Shown one piece after another: positions 23,739-33,935 of a DNA stretch of 64,000 bases; position 1 is the first letter of the stretch, and each line of letters starts with the position of its first letter. The notes under the pieces were generated by a model, which ran no database searches, had not been told where the DNA came from, and was given only the letters and a program-made list of their open reading frames with translations. The translations under genes were made by a program, and so were the position numbers. The stretch is taken from positions 13,387,819 to 13,451,818 of the forward strand of contig JAJEKV010000003.1 in assembly GCA_021234155.1 (NCBI GenBank), written 5' to 3'. The stretch is from Isoetes taiwanensis (Eukaryota > Streptophyta > Lycopodiopsida > Isoetales > Isoetaceae).

Positions 23739-24264
23739 CCGCTACAACTATTTCTCTTTCACAATGACACCATTGTTTATCAATCCATGTGATTTTGGAT
23801 GCTCCATCTCTAGCTTAAAGGTAATGCATGATTCACTTTATGGTTCGATTAAAGTTCCAAACCTACAATATAAATGCATTCTTGTGGCCACTGTTTGACT
23901 GATCTGCGTGACATGGAAAAGGGCGTGGAATAATCCGCATGTTGTGTGCATGAGAATCCGTTTGTTGATTGAAGCTAAAGGCTGGCTGCTATGAACAATC
24001 CGGCAGCCAGGAATATCCAAGAGTTGGAAGCAAACAGAGGGCCTAAACTGTAAACTCTTTTTGAATCTGCAGCAAATCTTAGGAAGGAAACAAAAGGGGT
24101 TTTGCAAACACTACATTGTAGAATCGGGAAACCAATACCTTTAAAAAAAAAAACATTATGCTAACTGAAGGAACATTAAAAAACAAATACCCTTGTAAGT
24201 GTGAGCAAAAAATCCATCTCGTGGTAGTAAAATCCACTCGGGCAATAAGAATCCAAGAGTGCAA

Positions 24265-24430
24265 GTACACATGCATATGCACACATGCACACACATGCAC
24301 ATGCACTTGCACATGCACAATACACATGCACATGCATATACATGCACATGCACATGAACATGCACATGCACACACATGCACATGCATGTGCACATGCACA
24401 TGCACATGCATACACATGCGCATGAACACA
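24265..24430. repeat. CACATG-rich simple repeat
   Basis: A degenerate array of ACATGC/CACATG hexamers with occasional variants, about 165 bp. It is strictly alternating purine-pyrimidine over long runs. Cys/His-rich open frames on both strands here are artefacts of the repeat. Confidence 0.95.
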
Positions 24431-24439
24431 TGCAAAGAA

Positions 24440-25175
24440 AGACAACAACCCTCGGATTGTTCCAAGCAACGAAAATCAACGGCCCATAAAGGGTGCACTC
24501 TAGAAATACTATTTAGTACACCTCAACGAATACAACAACGAAATCATAGAAAAACCATGTGAAAAAGCATATAAAAATCTAAAAGTAACCCCCTGTTATT
24601 GTGCTACATATTGTTGTCCTAGTTGATGTTGGTGAGCCCTCCGCTTCTAAAGATCAAAGTAATCATGTTTCTTATGTTGTTGTTAACTCCAGTGAGCCCA
24701 AACTGATTATGCCTCCTTCTATTGCAGAAATTAATAAATTTGAGACACCTCCTGCTAAAAAAATTATTATTATTCGAATTGATTTGAGAAAGCTAGGTAT
24801 AGATGAAACAGAAAAGCCCTCTACATCATCCATGCCTACATTTTCCAGTATAACTAGCTGAACAGACTACCTTGAAATTGGAAGAGTTCAAAAAAATTTT
24901 ATCCAATGGAAGTCAATTGATTTATGAAAGTCGGTGTTCTTTATTGTGAGTCTACACTTGCCAATATGACTTGAACCATCTCAAGATTTGCTTATCAGTG
25001 GATAGAAAGAACTAGAGTGGCGCGGGACCCATAATTTATAACACTTGATGCTCTAAATAAGCAGCTTGATAGTGTTATGCCCTTTCTAACTGGTAGACCT
25101 TTGGAAACATGCTCTAATTTTAAATATATAGTTTCGATGAGGAAGGATGGCAGTTTAGAATTTGCTTATGAGCTA
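24440..25175. other. No recognised feature
   Basis: A plus-strand open frame at 24601-24861 reads plausibly (VLVDVGEPSASKDQ, then ISSITS-like end), and coding-like sequence may continue past its stop. I do not recognise the family and there is no start codon context to support it. Confidence 0.35.
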
Positions 25176-25178
25176 TAA

Positions 25179-26200
25179 AGAATAGAATAGAATAGAATAG
25201 AATAGAATAGAATAGAATAGAATAGAATAGAATAGAATAGAATAGAATAGAATAGAATAGAATAGTTTTTATCGTCCAAGGAGATCAATTGGCCTATGGG
25301 ACCAATAGGAGGCGCTTGAGGAAGCGACATCTTGTCAGGGTCAAAAACCCCCTCCCGCCCTAAAGGGTTGCTTTGGGGAAAAACCATATTTGGAATAGGC
25401 TTCTTTGTCCAAACCGCATAAATACAAAAACAAATACAAATATAGACAGAAATATGTACATGTATCAGGTAAGTGCCTGAGGGCCGAGCTGATCTCGACG
25501 ATCCATGATCTCTTGAATGTATGAGCCCAACCTTCGTACCGAGATTGTGCTCAGCATCTCATGCAGGGGCTGCCAAGATGGACCAGCTCAACATAGCGTA
25601 TCCGAATGTCATCATATACCGGACAACTCTAAAGGGTGTTGCATTTGTCTTCCATAGCTCCAACCTGGCAGCATCGACAAAGCCTCTCCTGATGCAGCTC
25701 CTCAACCCATCTCTCGGTCTCAATCCGGAGATGGTGTGCACCGGTACAGATAGAGGCAATGGATCTGCACTTTTTCATGGGTAGATGGGTGCAGGTAGCA
25801 TTGCGGGCCCCTCTCTAACCTGGGATTTATGTGGCGTTGATAATGTCCCATCTTGACCTGTTTAAGGGTGCTGGCATCCCATAGCTTACTGAGGAAGCAT
25901 GCGTCAAGGTACTGTCTGAGACTGCGGCGATATGCCTTTAGGCATTGAGGGCCCATTGCCATAGTGTAAGCGAGGTGAGGGAGACGAGTATCGTCCATGT
26001 TGACCACCTTCTGGAAGTAGACGATGTGTCTGTCAAGGGCTCCTCTTTGAAGAGGCAAGAAACTTGTTTTCTGCAACAGTATCTGGTACGGGACTGTGGA
26101 CTTCATTCCCAAGGCTTGTGCCAAGAAAGCTTTCTGCACCTACTCCAAGTCATTCCAAGTGGCGAGGGAAATCACTGGGCCCCAGACCTCGACCCCTTAT
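25179..26200 (-). mobile_element. 5'-truncated LINE copy B with (AATAG)17 tail
   Basis: From the 3' end (left): (AATAG)n at 25179-25265, then ATCGTCCAAGGAGATCAATTGG, an untranslated stretch, and minus-strand coding similarity from about 25.55 to 26.2 kb. The peptide frames (IRRGFVDAARLELWKTNAT and others) match the C-terminal part of the LINE at 38.7-41.1 kb. Similarity begins at GGGGTCGAGGTCTGGGGCCC, equivalent to about 40167 there, so this copy is 5'-truncated, as is typical of target-primed reverse transcription. Confidence 0.88.
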
Positions 26201-26269
26201 AAAATGGTAAATATTAAAAATGGCTAGGTACCTAAGGATTGAAAACGGCCAGGATCCTTTAAACAAAAA

Positions 26270-26640
26270 ATGGCTAGGTTCTATATGTGCTATGTAACCA
26301 CACAGTTTGAGGGGTTTTCAGCGGTGTTGGCTGCCCAGTTTTTGGGCCCTGTTTATAGCCTGAAACTCCAAAATTTGAGTGGCTACCAACCCCGAGATGC
26401 ATTTATACAAAAAGGGATATACGATGTTCATGCAGAGGGTGACCAAAAACACCCCATATATATGCTATGCAACTGCCCAATTTGAGAGGTTTTCGGTGAT
26501 GCTGGCTACCCGATTTTTGGGCCTAGCTTGCAGCCCAAAACTCCAAAATTTGGGTGGCTATCAATCCATGGGATGCAACTTATACAAAAGGGGGTATATG
26601 CCATGTGAATGCAGAGGATGACCAAAAACACCCCCATATA
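26270..26640. repeat. Tandem repeat, two copies of about 175-180 bp
   Basis: Both copies contain TGCTATG, then CAGTTTGAGGGGTTTTC or CAATTTGAGAGGTTTTC, then CAAAATTTGRGTGGCTA, then GACCAAAAACACCCC. Divergence is roughly 15 percent by eye. No coding function recognised. Confidence 0.8.
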
Positions 26641-27438
26641 TGGTTTTTTGAAAGGGAAATTTAACCCTTTCGCATACAAAATTTACCGAAGTAGTGGCCA
26701 AAGAACCCCTTAACTCGATGTTTACATGTGGAAATGGGTCCAAAACATCCCTTACAAGTCATTCAGGCACATTCTATGGCATTCAAAAGTGATTTCCCCT
26801 TGGTTACCAACCATTTGGGGGGGGATTTCATTCTTGTTTTCACGTGGCAGTGAGCTTTCTTATAAGAAAGCTCAAGAGATAGTAAATCTGGCAAGCTTAG
26901 AAATCTGCAAAACAGGTAATCTATTGATTTTGATGCAAGAAATAAGTGAAAAAAAAAGACGAAGAAGGGGCAGACGGTCATGCAGATTGGAATCTAATAT
27001 GCATGGCTATGGCCTACGATGGTGAGCTTCAGAAGAAAAAAATATTATTAAAGTGCCAGAGGTAAGTTCTGCTGAAAAGAAAGGTTGCAGAGCTTATTTA
27101 GACCGCCCCTGTTTCCCCCCTCCTATTTCTTATTGAAGCTCCGTCGGATCTGGATAAAGAATAGGGATATTCAAGCTTAAGAAATAGTGATCTCTGCAAG
27201 AACGAGCAAACACAAGCACAAAAGAAATCGTCAATGATTCTAGCCAATACTCGCACAAAAACGAATGGCTCTAGCGGGGTTCAAGCGCCGCCTATACGGT
27301 TGAAACCCCGATTCCCTAAAAATAAACGGACATGAAATACTCTATGAATTTTCACTAAACAATTGGTTTATGTACTGGGTAACCACTCGGGTGGAGGAGG
27401 TTACATGCAGTTACTCCAAAGGCAATTATCAGCAGTTA
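26641..27438. other. No recognised feature
   Basis: AT-rich sequence with a palindromic TTTCTTATAAGAAAGC motif near 26860. No gene or transposon terminus identified. Confidence 0.35.
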
Positions 27439-27439
27439 A

Positions 27440-28909
27440 TGTACAAATGACATTGTCGATCGAGGGACATTAGAGCACATCCCTATTACAATGTTCTCTT
27501 AGATGTCAGGGATGCTACCAAGAGAAAAGAGATGCGTGTAAGAGTGTCGATGAGAAAAACAAGATGCTAATGCATCAAGGGATTGCCCTTTTAAAGACGT
27601 TTGTTTTCCCTATATTCGCGAGCTAATAGTATAAAAACGTATAGTTATAACAAAGCCGCCTCTTAAAATTCAAATGGTATCAAACTAGTATGCAAGCAAC
27701 GGAGTGCTCAAATTTGTGATGAATCTATCCCTGAGCAAATGCTACATACATTATTATATATATAGGTTGGGAATGCCATCTAAATAGGGATTAGACATGC
27801 ACTTGGCAATGGTCTATTAGAGGAGGAATGCACTTGGCAATAGTCTATTAGAGGAGGAAGATGACCAAGTTTGTAGAGTTAAAGTGAAGGTCGAAAGCTA
27901 GGTTATAAGCTATATATGTCACATTTCTAATTGATCAAATGAAGGTAAAAAATAAGTATCATTTTGTACACTTAGTCCTCCTCGTGTACTTTTGATATTG
28001 GTTTCATGGGTTAGTTGGTTATCATGTCAGTCTTACACACTAAAGGTCTCCAATTCAATCAGTTTGCCTTGGACCACATTCTCTTTTTTCCCACACTTAT
28101 TATTTATTGAATGAAAATGATTTTGCAGGTAAGAGAAAACAAGTCAAATCAATTTACTTGTTTTATGCGGGTGTCGCAATGTAAACTGCGAGTCTTCCAA
28201 CAAATGGAAGGGCTAGTCTACCTCCCCCACACGATTAACTGGGATTAGATCCCCCCTCCCCCCCTTCCCAAGAGTGCCAATTAGGAAGCATCAAATGGAT
28301 TAGAGTAAAGGATAATTCATGCAAGCACAGGCAGACCAAATTGCCTCTTTCAATCTAATACATGCTCAATGTATTCTGAAGGCTAAATTGAGCTGATCAC
28401 TCCAACTGTATATTGAAATTGCAGCCCACTTCTATAATCCAAATCAGATTTGCATAATCTGAAGCTCATGGTTATGTAAAAGCTCGTTGAGTGTTCCTCC
28501 TTTCATGTCTTTACATATCTCTCTCATGCAGCCTTATATAGATGGGAAAAGCATCTACTCATGCAAATCAACATTCTACTGTCCCTTTTGCATGCAATTT
28601 CATGCACCCATTTTAGATTTCGAGACTGCATCCCTATTCCATGCCAAAATATTCCTGGTCGTCGAACTTTTATCCTTTCCTTACATAAAATCCTTAAAAT
28701 AAGACATGTGGTACCTTTTTAACAGTTATAAAGGAATTATATCCTTAGCTAAGGAATACAGATTTATAATTCTTATGTTGACCCCTAACACAACATGAAC
28801 CTCCCTGGTGGTGATGGTCCCCATAGACCAATTACAGACTTATGATCTGCCACATAGCGTCTACTACCTAGTAGTCTATTGGCAGTACTCTTGTGCTCAT
28901 AGAATTTCA
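27440..28909 (-). repeat. LTR-like unit 1 of a head-to-tail pair
   Basis: About 1.47 kb, near-identical to 28910-30675 apart from the insertion and small gaps there. On the plus strand it begins TGTACAAATGACATTG and ends AGAATTTCA, directly followed by the next unit's TGTACAAATGACACTG. Compared with unit 2 it lacks the last 20 bp or so (CAAGACAAGCATCTATAACA). A 36-bp duplication (GCACTTGGCAATRGTCTATT and following) occurs only in this unit, at about 27796-27860. Confidence 0.8.
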
Positions 28910-30675
28910 TGTACAAATGACACTGTCCATCGAGGGACATTAGAGCACATACCCATTACAATGTTCTCTTAGATGTCAGGGATGCTACCAAGAGAAAAAG
29001 AGATGCATGTTAGAGTGTCTATGAGAAAAACAAGATCTTGATGCATCGAGGGATTGCCCTTTTAAAGGCGTTTGTTTCCCCTCTATTGGCGAGCTAATAG
29101 TATAAAAACATATAGTTATAACGGTCAGCCCCCTTAAAATTCAAATGGTATCAACCTAGTATGCAAGCAAGCTGAGTGCTCAAATTTGTGATGAATCTAT
29201 CCCTGAGCAAATGCTACATACATTGTTATATATATAGGTTGGGAATGCCATCTAAATAGGGGGGTTAGACATGCACTTGGCAATGGTCTATTAGAGGAGG
29301 AAGATGACTAAGTTTATAGGGTTAAAGTGAAGGTCAAAAGCTAGGTTATAAGATATATATGTCACGTTTCCAACTGATCAAAATGAAGGTAAAAAATAAG
29401 TATCATTTTGTATACTTAGTCCTCCTCGTGTACTTTTGATATTGGTTTCATGGGTTAGTTGGTTATCATGTTAGTCTTACACACTAAAGGTCTCCAATTC
29501 AAACTTGGATTAATCGGTTTCCCTTGGATCGCATTCTCTTGTTCCCATACTTATCATTTATTGAATGAAAATGATTTTTGTAGGTGAGAGAAAACAAGTC
29601 AAACCAATTTACTTGTTTTATGGGTGTCATAATATAAACCGCAAGTCTTCCATCAAATGGAAGGGCTAGTCTACCTCCCACACCACGAATTCCATGAATT
29701 CCCTAGGCGATTAAGCGGGATTAGCTCCCCCCCCCCCAAGAGTGCCAATTAGGAAGCCTTGATTCCTCTTGATTCTACACCACAGAATCGAATGGATTAG
29801 AGTAATCTAGAGGACAATTCATGCAAGCATAGGCAGACCAAATTGCCTCGAGGGATTCACCTTTATCACAAGAGCATATGCCACCTATGTGCTTAAGGTG
29901 AGAAGAAACACCCCTATATACGTACGCAAAAGTGTTGGAAAAACACCCCTTTCGTGGAGAAAATACATTAGAATGTCAGTAAAAGGGGGATTTAAACCCC
30001 TGGTATACGTACGAAAACATCGAGAAAAAATCCCCTTCCACACACTCAGAGGTTTATACGGGTCTTCTGTGTGAATTCCCCGGGCAAATTGCCTCTTTCA
30101 ATCTAATACATGCTCAATGTATTCTAAAGGCTAAATTGAGATGATCACTCCAACCGTAGATTGAAATTGCAGCCCACTTCGATAATCCAAATCAGATTTG
30201 CATAATCTGAAGCTCATGGTTATGTAAAAGCTCGTTGAGTGTTCTTCCTTTTATGTCTTTACATATCTCTCTCATGCAGTCTTATATAGATGGGAAAAGC
30301 ATCTAGTCATGCAAATCAGCATTCCAATGTCCCTTTTGCATGCAATTTCATGCACCATCTTAGATTTTGAGCCTGCATCCCTATTTCCATGCCAAAATAT
30401 TTTTGGTCGTCTAACTTTTATCCTTTTGTTACATAAAATCCTTAAAATAAGACATGTGGTACCTTTTTAACAGTTATAATGGAATTATATCCTTAGCTAA
30501 GGGAATACCGTTATAATTCTTATGTTGACCCCTAGACACAACATGAACCTCCCTGATGATGGTCTCCATAGACCAATTATAGACTTATGATCTGCCACAT
30601 AGCGTCTACTACCTAGTAGTCTATTGGCAGTACTCTAGTGCTCATAGAATTTCATCAAGACAAGCATCTATAACA
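28910..30675 (-). repeat. Probable 3' LTR of the gypsy remnant (unit 2)
   Basis: On the minus strand it starts TGTTATAGATGC and ends GTCATTTGTACA, that is TG...CA termini. Immediately upstream on the minus strand lies a purine-rich tract (AGAGAAGGAAGAAAT, 30676-30690) of the kind that primes plus-strand synthesis, and before it the integrase C-terminus at 30874. This order fits a 3' LTR. It is 1766 bp long, including a 235-bp insertion at 29850-30084. No matching 5' LTR is present because the element is cut at about 36.89 kb. Confidence 0.75.
29850..30084. mobile_element. MITE-like insertion within LTR unit 2
   Basis: Absent from unit 1, where CAAATTGCCTC occurs once. In unit 2 that 11-mer flanks the extra 235 bp on both sides (29839-29849 and 30085-30095), as a target duplication would. 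The ends are imperfect inverted repeats, GAGGGATTCAC and GTGAATTCCCC. The insert has no coding capacity. Superfamily uncertain; a 9-11 bp duplication points to a Mutator-type MITE. Confidence 0.75.
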
Positions 30676-30699
30676 ATTTCTTCCTTCTCTAAGATCTTG
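30676..30699 (-). other. Polypurine tract of the gypsy element
   Basis: Minus strand reads CTTAGAGAAGGAAGAAAT directly before the TG of the LTR. Position and composition are as expected for a plus-strand primer. Confidence 0.6.
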
Positions 30700-30873
30700 T
30701 TCTCAAGGTAATTTAATTAGTTAGGTGAGGAAACTGCTGCACGAACTCATCTGACTTTTATATGGAATCCTCAAGAAAGTGGCCTCGTCACAAGACCAAA
30801 TATTCTACAATATCTCTATTGTGTAGCTGTCGAGCTCTTTTATATAAAAGACGTTCTGGCATTACAGAGGAGT

Positions 30874-31176
30874 TTAAGACACGCAATATATACTCTCGGG
30901 ACTAACCACGTCATCCGTATCTAGGATAGCACGTTTCAATTGACTTATATATAATATATGATGGATTCCAAGGTCCTGCAGCGAGCTCAACTCATATGCC
31001 ATTGGACCTATTCTTTTCAGAATTTTAAAGGGTTTGGCATAATGCGGGGTAAGCTTAGGCACCTGTTCTTTTACCAAGGGTCGTAAAGTATTTGCCCTTA
31101 GTGATGAATGATACATAGTTCTCAGAAAGACGTAAGTCACCCTCTTTATAAGAGACTTCCCTATGCTTATTAGCAT
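30874..31176 (-). pseudogene. Gypsy integrase C-terminal domain
   Basis: An open frame of 100 codons with KLTPHYAKPFKILKRIG, AYEL and IHHILYISQLK. This is the conserved C-terminal part of Ty3/gypsy integrases (the GPF/Y-like module), which ends pol just before the LTR. It continues in another frame into the integrase core at 31.2-31.56 kb. No chromodomain is apparent before its stop. Confidence 0.88.
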
Positions 31177-31561
31177 TTAATTGGTATCGATCTTTGGTCT
31201 TTTCCAAATTCTGCTTGTACTAGCACACTATTGCAGCCATATTGTAAAGAATACACACAATTGCTTCTATTTTGACATACTTATGCATCCCCGCATAAGT
31301 TCTCGAGTTCCTACCCATTTTACCCACAAAAGGCATCATTTTGATTTCCTTATGATGGCTACTATTGTAGGTAAACTCCAAGTATTGCAAATAATCTTCC
31401 CACTTAGACTGTTTCTCATAAACAAACTTTTCAACATATCCTTGACGATCATGTTGATCCTCTCAGTTTGTCCATCAATCTATGGATGATTACCACTACT
31501 CATACGCAACCAAACCCTTCACCAAATCTCTCCAAATTTGACATGTGAACTTAGTATCCTT

Positions 31562-32986
31562 TCACGCTTCACCTTTTCTCTGTCTTTGCTTTGTTGTCAT
31601 GCATCTTATATTATAACGTTTTAGTGTGTTGGATCAAGTCCTAATTTGAATGGTTGAGATCATTGGATTGCGTTCAAAGGCGAGATTTATCATACGAATT
31701 CCCAACACCATGATTGGTGGGTGCTTCAATATCTTAAGGAAAAATGAAAGCGAAAAAAGGGGGGGAAAGGAAAAAAGAGGAGGAAAGGAGGAATTAAGGG
31801 CAAAAATTCACGGGAGAAAAGTGAAAGGGGAAAGGGAAAGGAAAAGGAAAAAAGGGCATGGAAACAAGAGGAATTGGGAAATGGTGAGGAAAGGAAAAAA
31901 AAAGAGGGGAAAAAGAAAAGGAAAAAAATAGGGACGGGAAAACAAAGGGCATCGGAAAAAGGGGAAGAGGGAAAGCGTGGGGAAAGGAGGAAAATGGAAG
32001 GGAAAAAGGGGCACAAGAAAAGGGTGGGGAGAAGGGAAAAGAAAAAAGGGAAAGACGACGGAACCTGGGAAAAAGGGCACGAGAAGAATGGGGAAAAGAT
32101 AAAGAGAAAAGGGGAAGGGAGAAAGGGCATGGAAAAATGGGGAAAGGGGAAAGGGTGAAGAAATGGTAAAACGAAAGAAAAAGGAGTATGAAAAAAGGGG
32201 AAGAGGGTGAGGAAAAGGAAAAATAGAAGGGAAAATGGCATGAAAAAGGTGAAAAAGAAACAAGAGGGGAAAAGGGAAGGGAAGGGAAAGTAGAAAAAGG
32301 GAAGGGAAGAAATGGAAGAGGAAAAGGGTAAGGAGAAGGGAGGGCAAAAAAGGCATGGGAAACAGGAAAAGAGAAAGAACAAAGAAAAAGGTCACGAGGA
32401 AATAGGAAGAGGGAAATAAGAAAAGAGAAGGATAAAAGGAGAAAAGGGGGAAAAGAGGAAAAGGGGGAAAAGAGGAAAAAGGTGAAAAGGGAAAAAAAGA
32501 AAGCGAAAAAGGGAAAGGAAAAAAGAAAGAGGGAAATGGTGGGGAAAAAAGGAAAGAGGAAAGATGTGTTGAAAAGGAAAAGAAAATGAAGGGGAAAAGG
32601 GAGAAGGAAAGAGAAAAAAGGGCATAAAGGAGAAGAGTGAAAGAGTCCATCAGGCAAAGGGAAAGGGTGAAAAGGAGGGAAAGTAGAGGGGCTAAAAGAG
32701 GTGTGAAAAATGAAAAAAAAAAAAAAGGGAAAAGAGAAAAAGAGAACTGCAAAAAAAAATGAGAAAAAAGGAAAAGGAAAAAGGAAAGTGTGTAATGAAA
32801 ACGAGAGAAAGGGAAAAGAAAATGGGTAAAAGCAAGGCACATCAAATGGCAAAGGAAGGGAAAATGGTGTCGAATACTTTAACAATGGAGTACTTTTGGG
32901 TTATTAATGCTCTCTTCTCTCATTGCTATAGTGTATCATTTACAGATTTTTAGCTTATGCCCAGCAATGCTGGGCACCGTTCCTAG
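31562..32986 (+). mobile_element. Non-autonomous Helitron inserted in gypsy integrase
   Basis: The 3' end is clear: stem GCCCAGC (32959-32965), loop AAT, stem GCTGGGC (32969-32975), then ACCGTTC and CTAG (32983-32986) followed by T, the classic Helitron hairpin plus CTRR-T. The 5' end is placed at TCACGCTTC (31562) because there the interrupted integrase frame (ISD before, DTKFT after) can be rejoined with the expected length; a one-base loss at the junction must be assumed. No replicase or helicase is encoded. A long homopurine tract makes up most of its body. A second 3' end of the same family is at 47202-47229. Confidence 0.8.
31739..32870. repeat. 1.1-kb homopurine/homopyrimidine tract
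   Basis: The plus strand is overwhelmingly G and A, in GGAAAAGG-type runs, with only scattered pyrimidines. Long open frames rich in Phe, Pro, Ser and Leu on the minus strand (up to 363 codons) and Lys/Glu/Gly-rich ones on the plus strand are by-products of this composition. It lies inside the Helitron. Confidence 0.97.
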
Positions 32987-33191
32987 TCACTTATAATAAA
33001 TAAAGGAAATCCAAAAGTTGAAAGTATGTATTGCATATACACTGTAGCTACGTTGAATCCAGTAGCATCACCCTTCAGAGGTGTAAACTTGGCATACTTA
33101 GTCAAACAATCGACTATTACCAGTCTGGGCATGTTGCTTAGAAGTTGGGGGTAATGAGACTACAAAATACATACTCACACATTCCCACTAT

Positions 33192-33935
33192 TCATTTGGT
33201 ATAGGAATAGGTTGCAATAGCCCTGAGGTCTTTGCATGGTCTTTCAAAGGCTAACATACCAGACAATGTAAAAGTATAAACCTGGCCAGTAACATTGCCT
33301 TTTAAACAATTCATATGTTTTCTATCCACCCTCATGCCCTGCTTGTGGGATATCATGATGCTCATGAATGATTGCTTCTCGTAAATCTTCGTACAAAGGA
33401 ACATAAACTCTTCTTTTTTTAAAGTAAACCCCTTCTTGCTCGATCCACCAATCCCCAGTTTTGGTAAGTGTAGGGTTTTGTTGATCCTTCGGATAGCATC
33501 TCTAATTCTTTGGAAAAAATCATTTTCCATAATAGCTAGAGTATTTACATGCTTAATCCTAGATAAAGCATGTGCTACTAGGTTTTTCTTCCCAGGTGTA
33601 TGCTCAATAGTAAAAATGAAATACATGGAGGAATCACACCATCTAGCTAGCTTAGAGCTGATCTTAGCTTGACTTTTCAAAAACCTTAACGGTTTATGGT
33701 CTGTATAGATGGTAAACTTATGTTCTCAAGTAATGTCTCCATGTTTCAAAGCGTGAATTATTGCCAATAGTTCTTGCTCATACGTTGCATAATTGCACTT
33801 GGCGGAATTAAACTTCTGGCTTTTATAAGCCACTACCCAACCTTGCTACATTACTATTACCCCCAATGCGTGATCACAAGCATCAGTATAAACATCAAAG
33901 GATTCATTTAGATTTGGAAACTTTAATATAGGATC
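33192..33935 (-). pseudogene. Gypsy RNase H and integrase N-terminal region
   Basis: From 33.93 kb downward the frames give the RT-linked RNase H: FDVYTDAC, an ALGVIVM block, SAKCNYATYEQELLAII and TDHKPLRFLKSQAKIS, followed by LARWCDSSMYFIFTIEHTPG and AHALSR. The 163-codon open frame at 33680-33192 continues into the integrase zinc-binding part. Stops at about 33.86 and 33.73 kb break the RNase H. It would degrade the RNA strand in reverse transcription if intact. Confidence 0.88.
33927..33934. repeat. hAT target-site duplication, left
   Basis: TATAGGAT, identical to 36463-36470. Confidence 0.93.

Noticed and set aside
24079-24562. Cys/His/Met-rich open frames on both strands resembling metallothionein or zinc-finger proteins
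   Set aside because: Direct product of the CACATG repeat; the same pattern appears in every frame.
31181-31489. A plus-strand open frame opposite the gypsy integrase
   Set aside because: Shadow of the minus-strand integrase core, which has DGQTERIN and other motifs.
31726-32885. Open frames of 218-363 codons on the minus strand, rich in Phe, Pro, Ser and Leu, that look like a large membrane protein
   Set aside because: They are translations of the homopurine tract in all three frames; no domain and no frame preference.
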